Position numbers and translations under genes: made by a program | In this document: positions 1-7,843 of the stretch, piece after piece | Numbering within the stretch: position 1 is the stretch's first letter | How the letters are laid out: the number at the start of each line of letters is the position of its first letter | The notes under the pieces: model-generated | The model's input: only the letters and a program-made list of their open reading frames with translations | What the model was told of the DNA's origin: nothing | Databases searched by the model: none | From: an uncultured Brachyspira sp. | GTDB taxonomy: Bacteria; Spirochaetota; Brachyspiria; Brachyspirales; Brachyspiraceae | Assembly: GCF_949287625.1 (NCBI RefSeq) | Contig: NZ_CASEGO010000038.1 | Coordinates: 1 to 30,089, forward strand | Length of the DNA stretch: 30,089 bases | Direction of reading: 5' to 3'

Positions 1-316
1 TTCTTCTACTTCGCTTACTATATTCTTAGATATATAATAGTATATTCTTCTCAAAAAGTCTATATTACCTGATAATTGTATTTCTATAATTACTTTTCTG
101 TTGTCATTTGTGATAGCTTTTACATCAAGTACGGATTCTTTTAAGTTAATATTTTCTGGTAAGTTATGAGGATTGATTATTTGTAAGTTGTGTACTGTTT
201 CAAAGCCTAAGTCTTCAAGCACGGCGTTTACTATATTTTTCTAGTATATCCTCATTTCCTACAGATCCTAAAAGATAGCGTACAAAATAATCGTTCATTC
301 TGTTTATGTTACGCAT
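1..316 (-). pseudogene. Rpn-family PD-(D/E)XK nuclease, frameshifted and cut by the window edge
   Basis: Read on the minus strand from ATG at 316, this encodes MRNINRMNDYFVRYLLGS and on to NEDIL. The frame then breaks near 241 and reaches a stop within about a dozen codons. Shifting frame by one base at that point restores a clear continuation (KNIVNAV, then SVLDVKAIT and VIIEIQ) running off the left edge. That continuation matches the intact paralogue at 19192-20112, which reads ILKNLINSV, SIVDVRAVT and VLVEIQ at the same places. The D...ExQ pattern is the nuclease core of Rpn (recombination-promoting nuclease, also labelled transposase_31) proteins. One extra base (the C at 241 on the plus strand) next to a homopolymer explains the break. 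It is most likely a decayed copy. A sequencing error or slippage-switched gene is possible. The C-terminus lies outside the window. Confidence 0.8.
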
Positions 317-320
317 TTAT

Positions 321-348
321 ATTATACTCCCAAATTTTTACAAGTAAA
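321..348 (-). promoter_or_regulatory. Promoter of the left Rpn gene, directly abutting its start codon
   Basis: On the minus strand TTTACT (343-348) and TATAAT (321-326) are 16 bases apart. Only four bases separate the -10 box from the ATG at 316, so transcription would begin at or inside the start codon. No Shine-Dalgarno sequence fits. The intact Rpn gene at 19192 has the same TTTACT/TATAAT pair in the same place. Confidence 0.55.
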
Positions 349-590
349 TAATATAGTTAAACAAATTTTTTTATCAAAATAAGCCAATAAAAGTGATTTT
401 TTTATAAAAGATAAACTATGCTTATAATATATTCCAAATAATCCTAAAATAAATAATTTTTTAATAGTGAGTAATTTTTTATTTATGCTTAAACAAAATA
501 ATAATTGCAAAGAAATATTTAAGTTTAAAATATAATTAATTAAAATACCAATATTTGAAGATTCAAATTTTGAGGGATAAAATATAATGT
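349..590. other. AT-rich intergenic stretch, no gene seen
   Basis: Between the left Rpn remnant and the terminator of the alaS operon I see only A/T-rich sequence. A 62-codon open frame on the minus strand here is Lys/Ile/Leu/Phe-rich, lacks a plausible ribosome-binding site and looks like chance. Confidence 0.5.
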
Positions 591-627
591 AAAAAACTAA
601 AAAAGAGCTGATAAAAAGCTAACTTTT
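591..627 (-). terminator. Probable terminator of the alaS operon
   Basis: On the minus strand AAAAG-TT-AGCT (627-617) pairs with AGCT-CTTTT (609-601), giving nine pairs with a two-base bulge and a seven-base loop, followed by a T-rich tract. It lies just after the stop at 633. T-runs on both sides mean it could also work from the plus strand. Confidence 0.5.
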
Positions 628-632
628 ATTTT

Positions 633-923
633 TTATATTAAATCACATATTGAGTTTATAATATTAACTTTCTTTCTCTCTCTTTCGCTTAAAGGAGCAT
701 ATTTTGATTTATACATCAAATCATTTGCAAGAACTATAAACTGATCTTTAAGCATTTCTGCCGCTTCTTTAGGTGTTTTACCAGAAGCTCTTATCGCCAA
801 ATCATCATTATTAATAACATAATGATCATCTGCTATTTTCGTAATATATCCTTTTAATGGTTTTTTAAAATGAAAATCATCTACATCGCTGAAATTTAAT
901 TCTATTTTTTGTCTTTGTGCCAT
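633..923 (-). CDS. Small conserved-looking protein with HicB-like (RNase H-fold) pattern
   Basis: A 96-residue cytoplasmic protein with no signal peptide. Residues about 22-70 (GYITKIADDHYVINNDDLAI, then a Gly and EAAEML) recall the strand-strand-helix pattern of HicB-type antitoxin domains, where a short sheet is followed by 'G.t..EA...'. There is no HicA toxin next to it and no DNA-binding tail, so it is not a toxin-antitoxin pair. Its ATG (923-921) overlaps the preceding stop in a TAATG, with AGGTG upstream, so it is translationally coupled to the lipoprotein gene before it and is the last gene of the alaS operon. I cannot assign a function. The HicB resemblance is a weak inference from pattern only. 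Confidence 0.75.
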   Translation of the reverse strand: MAQRQKIELNFSDVDDFHFKKPLKGYITKIADDHYVINNDDLAIRASGKTPKEAAEMLKDQFIVLANDLMYKSKYAPLSERERKKVNIINSICDLI

Positions 924-1708
924 TAATATACACCTGCCTTTTTTGCATAGTCTTCATTGGTTAAACTAAAAGTTTTTTGTGTGAATATTATATCATTAGT
1001 ATTAAATGCATAAGGAACTCTTCCTTTAAGACCATTAACACCATTTGATACAGCTTGGTCTATAACAATATAAAGCTCTTCTGCATGAAGTTTCTGATAC
1101 TTCATAACATCGGCAATAACTATTTCATAAGCAGTCTGCCTAGTAGGAGCACCAGTATCCCCTATAATATGATAAGAAGAACCATTTAAAGTGTCTATCC
1201 ACAAATAATCGCCTGTAATATCATAAATCTCAAAATCTATACTAACCTTCTGCGACCAAAAAGACATAGCAGAGTTTGCATACATTACCCCGTCAGCTTT
1301 ACCAGCAAGTAAGGATAATGTTTCTTCGCTTAATCTGTTTGTAGCAAGAGTACCAGTTGCTGCCACATAATCAGCTCCTAATATAGAATGATTAGGCAAT
1401 TTGGCAAACTCTTCATCTCCTATTGCTTCCTGCAAGGTTATAAGTTTAACCATTTCATTTTGAGAATTAAAATTACTTATAAAACTATTTAATACAAAAT
1501 CTGTATATATTTCTGTGTTTAAATATTTTAATTTATCCAAGTATTGATTGGTCATACTTTTTGGAAAAGTAAAAGAAGCTACCGCTATGGTTCTATTTTT
1601 TTCTATAATATCATCGACTCTTACATAAGAATATTTTGAAGCACATGATATGCTAATAAATAAAGATATTATTATAAATACAAACAATTTAATACTTCTT
1701 TTCAACAT
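923..1708 (-). CDS. Lipoprotein of unknown function, possibly CsgG-like fold
   Basis: 261 residues. The N-terminus has Lys/Arg, a hydrophobic stretch (residues 8-21) and a lipobox ending ISISC, so Cys22 is the probable lipidation site and the protein should be membrane-anchored. The next part (TIAVASFTF, then a helix and a strand around KLITLQEA) recalls the alpha/beta arrangement of CsgG-like or TolB-N-like periplasmic domains, but no catalytic motif is visible. GADYVAATG at about residues 120-128 fits the 'GADyvv.G' phrase frequent in such proteins. It starts 12 bases after the stop of the HEAT lipoprotein and shares one base with the next gene, so it belongs to the alaS operon. The lipoprotein call is firm; the fold is a guess. 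Confidence 0.8.
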   Translation of the reverse strand: MLKRSIKLFVFIIISLFISISCASKYSYVRVDDIIEKNRTIAVASFTFPKSMTNQYLDKLKYLNTEIYTDFVLNSFISNFNSQNEMVKLITLQEAIGDEEFAKLPNHSILGADYVAATGTLATNRLSEETLSLLAGKADGVMYANSAMSFWSQKVSIDFEIYDITGDYLWIDTLNGSSYHIIGDTGAPTRQTAYEIVIADVMKYQKLHAEELYIVIDQAVSNGVNGLKGRVPYAFNTNDIIFTQKTFSLTNEDYAKKAGVY

Positions 1709-1720
1709 TAATAATATACC

Positions 1721-2362
1721 CTATTCTTCAATTTCTATAGTATTAGCTTTTCTATTTTCTCTATACGCTATTACCTGTTTAATAATAGATCTTACAGCAA
1801 AATCACCATCACTTGAAGCAAGCAAATTTAAAGATCTGTCAACTCTGCCGTCATCATAATCTTTCAAAGCCTCAACAGCAGCCATTCTTACCCACTTATT
1901 TTTACTTGATAAACTTTCAAGTATAGAGTTTAAAAGCTCTTTAGCATTCATTCTGCCTGCAACTTTTAATCCCTCTATCTGCACCTGCAAATCAGTATCT
2001 GAAATAGCCCTTTTTACCCTATCAATAGCTTCAGGATTATTCGCCTCAAGCCTTCCAAGCCCCAAAACAGCCAAACATCTCACATTAAAATCAGGGTCTT
2101 CAACACTGGCACGCAAAAAATCACTGTATGCTATATCTGCTTCTATCTTTCCTAAAAGCCAAACAGCCTCAGCACGTACTTCCCTGCCGCCATTTTGAGC
2201 TGCATTTAACACTTCTAATATAACCTCTTCATCATTTGGGTCTTTTGCCAATTTTTTTTCGGCTTTATGTACATCTTCGAGTCTTCTTAAAGTAACATCT
2301 TTTTCAGAACAAGATATCAAAATAAAAAAAGCATATATAAAAAGTATTGTAATTTTCTTCAT
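1721..2362 (-). CDS. HEAT-repeat lipoprotein
   Basis: A secreted lipoprotein: MKKITILFIYAFFILISC gives a basic start, a hydrophobic core and a lipobox with Cys18. The rest is built of about five helical repeats of around 30 residues (for example VRAEAVWLLGKIEAD, VRCLAVLGLGRLEA, VQIEGLKVAGRMNA, VRMAAVEALKDY), the signature of HEAT/PBS-lyase-like repeats, which usually form a protein-binding scaffold. I chose the ATG at 2362 because it begins a normal signal peptide. An in-frame ATG at 2380 overlaps the end of alaS, has AAAGAG close upstream and would add six residues. Either way translation is probably coupled to alaS. The partner is unknown. Confidence 0.85.
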   Translation of the reverse strand: MKKITILFIYAFFILISCSEKDVTLRRLEDVHKAEKKLAKDPNDEEVILEVLNAAQNGGREVRAEAVWLLGKIEADIAYSDFLRASVEDPDFNVRCLAVLGLGRLEANNPEAIDRVKRAISDTDLQVQIEGLKVAGRMNAKELLNSILESLSSKNKWVRMAAVEALKDYDDGRVDRSLNLLASSDGDFAVRSIIKQVIAYRENRKANTIEIEE

Positions 2363-2370
2363 ATTAAAAG

Positions 2371-4944
2371 TTATAACCATGTACTCTTTAATTTATTAAT
2401 TTCTTCTTTTGCCTTATCTATATTTTCTATAGAGCCCTGAGCAAAAGCATCTTTTCCGCCGCCTCTTCCGCCTGCAGTTTTAATAATATCTTTTATAATA
2501 TTATTTGCTGATAATTTCTTTTCTTTTACAGCACTTCCTGTAAGCTGAACAAGTATAGAGTTTGAAGAGTCAGTTTTGCTTATCATAATGGCAATACTGT
2601 CTTTTACCCTCTCTTTTATAGTATCAGCATAAAGCCTTACTTCTTTTATATCTTCATTAAACTCTAAATTGTAGAATCTAATACCGCCTAAATCTTCATA
2701 ATTATCCATAAATGAAGTAACTGAAGCCCCTGAAGTCTTTAACTGCTTAATATCTTTCTGCAGTTTTTTTACTTCATTTTGAAGGTTTTCAGCTCTTATA
2801 GTAATCTCTTCTATTTTTGAAGCATTAAGTATATGTGCCAAGTTTTTTACTTTGCTAAAGAGTTTTGTAGCCTCATTAGCAGCTTTTAAACCAGTAATAG
2901 CCTCTATACGTCTTACACCGCTTGCAGCAGAACCTTCACTTACTATATGGAAATAACCAACTTCCGATGTATTTGTCAAATGACTTCCTCCGCAAAGCTC
3001 TACTGAAAATCCGTCTCCTATATCAAGTATTCTAACAGTGTCTGGATATTTCTCACCAAATAATGCCTTAGCTCCAGATGATATAGCCTCTTCTTTAGAC
3101 ATGTATTTAATTACAGCAGGCATTGATTTGAAAACCACTTCATTCACTTTATTTTCTATATTAAGCAAAGTTTCTTCGGATATAGAATCAGGGTGAGTAA
3201 AGTCAAATCTCAAATAGTCTTCGCATACATAGCTTCCAGCCTGATTTACATGATTCCCAAGCGTAAGCTCTAAAACTCTTTGAAGTATATGCGTAGCTGT
3301 ATGATTTTTTCTTATAGCCATTCTTCTATCTGCATTAACAAATAATGTTATCTCTTCGCCTTCTTTAAATGAATGATTATTATTTTCAAGTATATGTATA
3401 ATGGTGTTTTCTTTTTTCTGAGTATCTGTTACTTTAATAGTTTTCTTATCTGAAGTCTCTATATATCCGTTATCTCCAACCTGTCCTCCCATCTCTCCGT
3501 AAAAAGGAGAAACATCTGTTACAATAACTGTATTATTATTGTATACAGATATTACTTTAGCTTTTACACCGTTTATTAAATTGTTTAAATCTTCACCAAC
3601 ATATTTTGTATCAAAGTTTGATATATATCCGAATTTTGACTTTTTATCTTCTCCAGTTCCTCTGCTTCTTTTTTTCTGCTCTTCCATAGCCTCTTCAAAT
3701 CCAGCCCTATCAACTGTAAAGCCATGATCATTAGCCTCTTCTTCTGTTATATCAAAAGGAAGTCCGTAAGTATCAAAAAGCATAAAAGCATCAGCACCTT
3801 TTATCACTTTAGTATCTTTATTATCTTCCATTACGCTGTAAAGTTTGTTCATACCAGCAGATATTGTATTTAAAAACTTATTCTCTTCATCTTTTAATAT
3901 TCTTTTTATATTCTCTTCTTCTTTAGGAAGATAATCATATATATCTTTATAAACATCTATAACAGCACCAGTAAGCTCATTTAAGAAAGCCCCTTTATGA
4001 CCAAAATCGCTTGAAGTTTTCAAAGCTCTTCTTAAAAGCCTTCTTAAAACATATCCTCTTCCCTCATTTGAAGGTACGCATCCTTCTGCCAAAACAAATA
4101 CCAATGCTCTTAAATGATCTGCTATTAAATTTATTTTTGTTTTATTTTTATCTTCATATTTAACATTAAGTTTTTTTATAATAGCATCAACTATAGGCTT
4201 CATAACATCAGTCTGATAATTACTTTCAACACCCTGCATAATATAGCAAAGTCTTTCAAGTCCCATTCCAGTATCTATACCTACATTCTGAAGCGGAGAT
4301 AAATTGCCGTCAGTATCCTGAAAAAACTCATTAAATACTAAGTTCCAAAACTCCAAATATCTCTCACAGTCGCAGCCTACAAAACAGTCTGGCTTACCGC
4401 AGCCCTTTTCTTCTCCCATATCAATATAAAGCTCACTGCAAGGTCCGCAAGCTCCAGAATCTCCAGCAGGTCCCCAGAAATTATCTTTTTTTCCTAGTCT
4501 TACTATCTTTTCTTTTGGTATTCCTATATGCTCATTCCAAATCTTAAAAGCATCATCATCTTTCTCATAAATAGAAACGTATATTCTCTCAATAGGAAGT
4601 TTTATTACCTGAGTAGAAAACTCCCAAGCAAATTCAATAGCCTCTTTCTTAAAATAATCTCCCATAAAGCAGAAATTACCAAACATCTCAAAAAATGTAT
4701 GATGTCTTGCAGTCTTTCCTATATTCTCCAAATCTGAAAGTCTAAAACATTTTTGTATGGTAGCTACTCTTGAATAAGGAGCTTTTTTTATTCCTGCATA
4801 ATATGGTTTGAACTGAAGCATACCCGCTGTTGTGAAAAGAAGTGTCGGATCATCTATTGGTATAAGTGATGATGATTTTTCTATTACATGTTTTTTGCTT
4901 TTAAAAAACTCCTTGAATTTTTCTCTCAATTCTAAATGTGTCAT
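2371..4944 (-). CDS. alaS: Alanyl-tRNA synthetase
   Basis: 857 residues, full length for bacterial AlaRS. It attaches alanine to tRNA-Ala in the cytoplasm and hydrolyses mischarged Ser/Gly-tRNA. The class II catalytic domain opens with the typical start (LREKFKEFF...HVIEKSSSLIP, and TTAGMLQFKPYY). The editing domain carries HTATH near residue 547 and CGGSH near residue 651, the zinc/editing ligands. A coiled coil at about 700-740 leads to the C-terminal domain with GGRGGGKDAFAQG. ATG is preceded by AGGAG. It is the first gene of a minus-strand operon with two lipoproteins and a small protein. An unusually Cys-rich insert at about residues 165-195 (CGPC, CGKPDC, CDCERY) looks like the extra zinc-type motif of some AlaRS. 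The call is secure. Confidence 0.98.
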   Translation of the reverse strand: MTHLELREKFKEFFKSKKHVIEKSSSLIPIDDPTLLFTTAGMLQFKPYYAGIKKAPYSRVATIQKCFRLSDLENIGKTARHHTFFEMFGNFCFMGDYFKKEAIEFAWEFSTQVIKLPIERIYVSIYEKDDDAFKIWNEHIGIPKEKIVRLGKKDNFWGPAGDSGACGPCSELYIDMGEEKGCGKPDCFVGCDCERYLEFWNLVFNEFFQDTDGNLSPLQNVGIDTGMGLERLCYIMQGVESNYQTDVMKPIVDAIIKKLNVKYEDKNKTKINLIADHLRALVFVLAEGCVPSNEGRGYVLRRLLRRALKTSSDFGHKGAFLNELTGAVIDVYKDIYDYLPKEEENIKRILKDEENKFLNTISAGMNKLYSVMEDNKDTKVIKGADAFMLFDTYGLPFDITEEEANDHGFTVDRAGFEEAMEEQKKRSRGTGEDKKSKFGYISNFDTKYVGEDLNNLINGVKAKVISVYNNNTVIVTDVSPFYGEMGGQVGDNGYIETSDKKTIKVTDTQKKENTIIHILENNNHSFKEGEEITLFVNADRRMAIRKNHTATHILQRVLELTLGNHVNQAGSYVCEDYLRFDFTHPDSISEETLLNIENKVNEVVFKSMPAVIKYMSKEEAISSGAKALFGEKYPDTVRILDIGDGFSVELCGGSHLTNTSEVGYFHIVSEGSAASGVRRIEAITGLKAANEATKLFSKVKNLAHILNASKIEEITIRAENLQNEVKKLQKDIKQLKTSGASVTSFMDNYEDLGGIRFYNLEFNEDIKEVRLYADTIKERVKDSIAIMISKTDSSNSILVQLTGSAVKEKKLSANNIIKDIIKTAGGRGGGKDAFAQGSIENIDKAKEEINKLKSTWL

Positions 4945-5097
4945 CTTCAGCTCCTGTTTTTAAGAAGATTATTTTTTTATATATAAAACTCTATATTTAT
5001 TATTTAACAAATTAATAGTTTATTAATAATATATTAAATTAGTTATAATGCAAGTAAAAAGATAAAAATAGTTAACATAATTTATTAACTAATAATT

Positions 5098-5130
5098 AAA
5101 AAGAGCTTCACAAAATCTCTTGCAAAGCTC
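5098..5130 (-). terminator. Rho-independent terminator after htrA
   Basis: On the minus strand GAGCTT (5130-5125) pairs with AAGCTC (5108-5103). The stem is extended inward by five further pairs, two of them wobble, around a GAGATT loop, and is followed directly by TTTTT. It lies about 27 bases beyond the htrA stop. Confidence 0.8.
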
Positions 5131-5156
5131 CTTTATATTCTATTAATATTTAAGCA

Positions 5157-6668
5157 CTATTCTATTATTATAACATAAGTCATTCTTGCACGTTTTATAG
5201 TAATAGTAAATGACTTATCATTTCCGTAAGATTCAACGAATTTATCATAATCATCTGTACTTGAGATAGTGATACCATTAATAGCTTTAATAACGTCTCC
5301 AGGTCTAAGTCCAGCCTGATATGCTTTAGAGTTCTGAGTCATATTAAGAACTACAACCCCTCTTTCATTGCTTCTTATCTGAAGTCTTTGAGATATTTCC
5401 GGAGTAATATTTGAAACATCTAAGCCCATCCAAGAACGAGTACTTCCCTGAGAGTTATTTTGAGACTGTCTGCTAGGAACAACATTCTCATCTTCAACTC
5501 TTGCTTCTATCACTATTTTAGTACTTCTTTCTCTTCCGTTTCTCAAATATTTAACTGTAACTTCTTTACCTACTTTTGTAGTAGCTACTTTATTAAATAA
5601 ATCTCCAGATCTTGTCATTTTCTCGCCGTCAAACTCTATAATAATATCGCCGTCCTGCAAACCGCCTTTAGAAGCAGGAGAATCTGGTATAACTTCGCTT
5701 ACATAAACTCCGCTGTTTTGTTTAACATTAAGACCTCTTGATAAATTTTCATCAATATCCTGCAAGTATATACCTAAATATCCTCTTGTAACTCTTCCGT
5801 TTTCTTTCAAATCCGTCATAACAGAAGTAGCCAAATTAATAGGAGTAGCAAAGCCTATTCCTATACTTCCGCCTGAAGTAGAATATATTAATGTGTTTAT
5901 ACCTATTACCTGACCATGAATATTAAATAAAGGTCCTCCGGAATTACCAGGGTTTATAGCAACGTCTGTTTGTATATATCTCTGATATTTATTAGCTCCG
6001 ACATCGCTTCTTCCTTTAGCACTTACAATACCGAAAGTAACAGTATTATTAAGTCCGTAAGGGTTTCCTATGGCAATGGCAAACTCACCTGGTTCTATAG
6101 CATCGCTGTCTCCCAAAGCAACATAAGGGAAAACTCTGTCGTTGCCTTCTATTTTTAATAAAGCCAAATCATAAGCCTCATCATATCCTATTAACTGAGC
6201 AGGCAATTCCCCATCTTTTCCGTAAAGAGTTATCATTATTTTTGTAGCACCTTTAACAACATGGTAATTTGAAAGTACATAACCATCTTCATTAATAATA
6301 AAGCCGCTTCCTAATGATTTTTGACTTCTTCTTTGTCTAGGAACTTGATCTCCAAAGAAAAATCTGAAAAACTCATCAGCATATCTGTCTTCTTCAGTCT
6401 GACCAGCCTCAATTTCTGTAGATATATTAACTACAGCAGGCATGTTCTTATCAACAACATCTCTTATAGCTCCCTCAACTTCTAAAGCACCGTCTAATGC
6501 CCCAGTAAAAGCAGTTTTTTCAGGTGCTGACTGTGCATGAACTAAAAACTCATCTTTCTTATAGTTTTTCTCATATGAAAATATAAAGAAAGAAATTATT
6601 ATACCTACCAAAGTGAATGTAAGCCCAAGATTTAAAAAGAACATAAATGAACGTTTTTTTTGCTCCAT
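5157..6668 (-). CDS. HtrA/DegP-type periplasmic serine protease with two PDZ domains
   Basis: A 503-residue envelope protease for quality control of misfolded proteins. A single hydrophobic segment at about residues 10-30 acts as membrane anchor or uncleaved signal. The trypsin-like domain has the triad His136 (SNYHVV), Asp167 (AYDLALL) and Ser243 (NPGNSGGPL), followed by PDZ1 from about residue 285 (RGYLGIYLQDI) and PDZ2 from about 410 (WMGLDVSNITPE). Start choice: the open frame extends to 6731, but GGAGG at 6683-6679 sits ten bases before the ATG at 6668, and the upstream 21 residues do not look like an export signal. It is a single-gene unit with its own terminator. A -10-like TATAAT lies at 6735-6730, but no good -35 box is evident. 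DegP, DegQ and HtrA names cannot be separated from sequence alone. Confidence 0.95.
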   Translation of the reverse strand: MEQKKRSFMFFLNLGLTFTLVGIIISFFIFSYEKNYKKDEFLVHAQSAPEKTAFTGALDGALEVEGAIRDVVDKNMPAVVNISTEIEAGQTEEDRYADEFFRFFFGDQVPRQRRSQKSLGSGFIINEDGYVLSNYHVVKGATKIMITLYGKDGELPAQLIGYDEAYDLALLKIEGNDRVFPYVALGDSDAIEPGEFAIAIGNPYGLNNTVTFGIVSAKGRSDVGANKYQRYIQTDVAINPGNSGGPLFNIHGQVIGINTLIYSTSGGSIGIGFATPINLATSVMTDLKENGRVTRGYLGIYLQDIDENLSRGLNVKQNSGVYVSEVIPDSPASKGGLQDGDIIIEFDGEKMTRSGDLFNKVATTKVGKEVTVKYLRNGRERSTKIVIEARVEDENVVPSRQSQNNSQGSTRSWMGLDVSNITPEISQRLQIRSNERGVVVLNMTQNSKAYQAGLRPGDVIKAINGITISSTDDYDKFVESYGNDKSFTITIKRARMTYVIIIE

Positions 6669-6907
6669 ATATGCATAACCTCCAATTAAAATTGATTTTC
6701 TTAAACTAAAGTTATTACTTGCCGTGAACATTATAAAACATAATCTAAAAAAAATAAAACTAAATAAAATTGAATATTATATGAAGATATTACCTCATTA
6801 ACTAAAAATAAGAATTTTATATATAACTATAATACAAATATTGTTCTGACAATCATAATAGTTTTAGTATATAATATAAACCTAGAGAAAAAAAGCAAAG
6901 TAAAAAA

Positions 6908-7840
6908 TTATTTATAATTATTATGTTTATAAAATATTTCAGGCTCTCCATTAGGTCTAGTATTCCATCTAGGATGCACCCAAAGCCAGTTCTCAGGGTA
7001 TTTAGAAATTATCTCTTCAAGTTTTTTTGTATATCTTTGAGTATTATGCCTAATAGTCTCTTCTTTGGTTTCTTTTTCTTCTATGTACATTATTTCAGAC
7101 ACTACTATTTTGTGATGCCCATATCTGTCTGGAACACTGTATACTATAGCAATAGGACTTCCTGTTTTCATAGCTATAGCAATAGGACCTGTAGCTGTAG
7201 CACAAGGATATCCAAAGAAATCAACAAAAATGCCGTCTAAATAATTTTGATCTGATAAAAATGCAACAGGACTATTATCATTTAAAGCATAAAATATGTC
7301 CCTTAAATCACCCTTTCTAGGTATGCACTTCATACCTCTTTTTTCTCTCCAAGATTTCATATAAGCATCAAGTTTAGGATTATCTAAAGGTCTTACTATG
7401 ACACTTGGGTGATAGCCTTTAATAGCAAAATAAAAAGCTATATACTCCCAGTTGCCTATATGCCCAGTAATTGCTATAATACCTCTGTTTTTTTTATGCA
7501 TTGCCTCATCAAAAATATCCTGCCCTTCTATTTTTATCCTCTTTAATATTTGCTCATCAGACATTCTTGAAGACTTTATAAACTCTGCAAAAGTCATTAT
7601 CATAGATTTCATAGAACGCTTAGCTATTCTCTTTCTTTCATGAAAACTTTTATTTGGAAAAGCCTGTTTCAAATTAATTAAAGCTATACGCCTAGCACTA
7701 GGTACAAAATAATACATAAGAGTACCTACCAATTTTGCAAATAATATAATAACAATATACGGCATAACAGCCATTATTTCCATTAATATTCTTAATGGAA
7801 TATACTCAAGCATTATAGTTCTTGGTGATTTATAAGCCAA
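6908..7840 (-). CDS. LpxL/HtrB-like lysophospholipid (lipid A) acyltransferase
   Basis: 310 residues. The family transfers a secondary acyl chain to the lipid A or lipooligosaccharide precursor at the inner membrane. A membrane-associated N-terminus (about residues 20-46) is followed by RRIALINLKQAFP, typical of the LABLAT family, and the catalytic H-X4-E motif at His127-Glu132 (GHIGNWE). The C-terminal YPENWLWVHPRWNTRP matches the family's 'qWlW.HrRwk' ending. The start is TTG at 7840. AAAGAGG, its ribosome-binding site, lies inside the last codons of the preceding gene, so the two are coupled with only three bases between stop and start. ATG at codon 10 is an alternative start. Which acyl chain is added cannot be told from sequence. 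Confidence 0.9.
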   Translation of the reverse strand: MAYKSPRTIMLEYIPLRILMEIMAVMPYIVIILFAKLVGTLMYYFVPSARRIALINLKQAFPNKSFHERKRIAKRSMKSMIMTFAEFIKSSRMSDEQILKRIKIEGQDIFDEAMHKKNRGIIAITGHIGNWEYIAFYFAIKGYHPSVIVRPLDNPKLDAYMKSWREKRGMKCIPRKGDLRDIFYALNDNSPVAFLSDQNYLDGIFVDFFGYPCATATGPIAIAMKTGSPIAIVYSVPDRYGHHKIVVSEIMYIEEKETKEETIRHNTQRYTKKLEEIISKYPENWLWVHPRWNTRPNGEPEIFYKHNNYK

Positions 7841-7843
7841 AAC

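Noticed and set aside
322..510. 62-codon minus-strand open frame
   Set aside because: Lys/Ile/Leu/Phe-only composition, no ribosome-binding site, overlaps the Rpn promoter; chance frame in AT-rich DNA.
633..923. HicAB toxin-antitoxin module
   Set aside because: Only a faint HicB-like pattern, no HicA gene and no DNA-binding tail.
6669..6731. Longer HtrA start at 6731
   Set aside because: GGAGG directly precedes the ATG at 6668 and the extra 21 residues disturb the N-terminal anchor.
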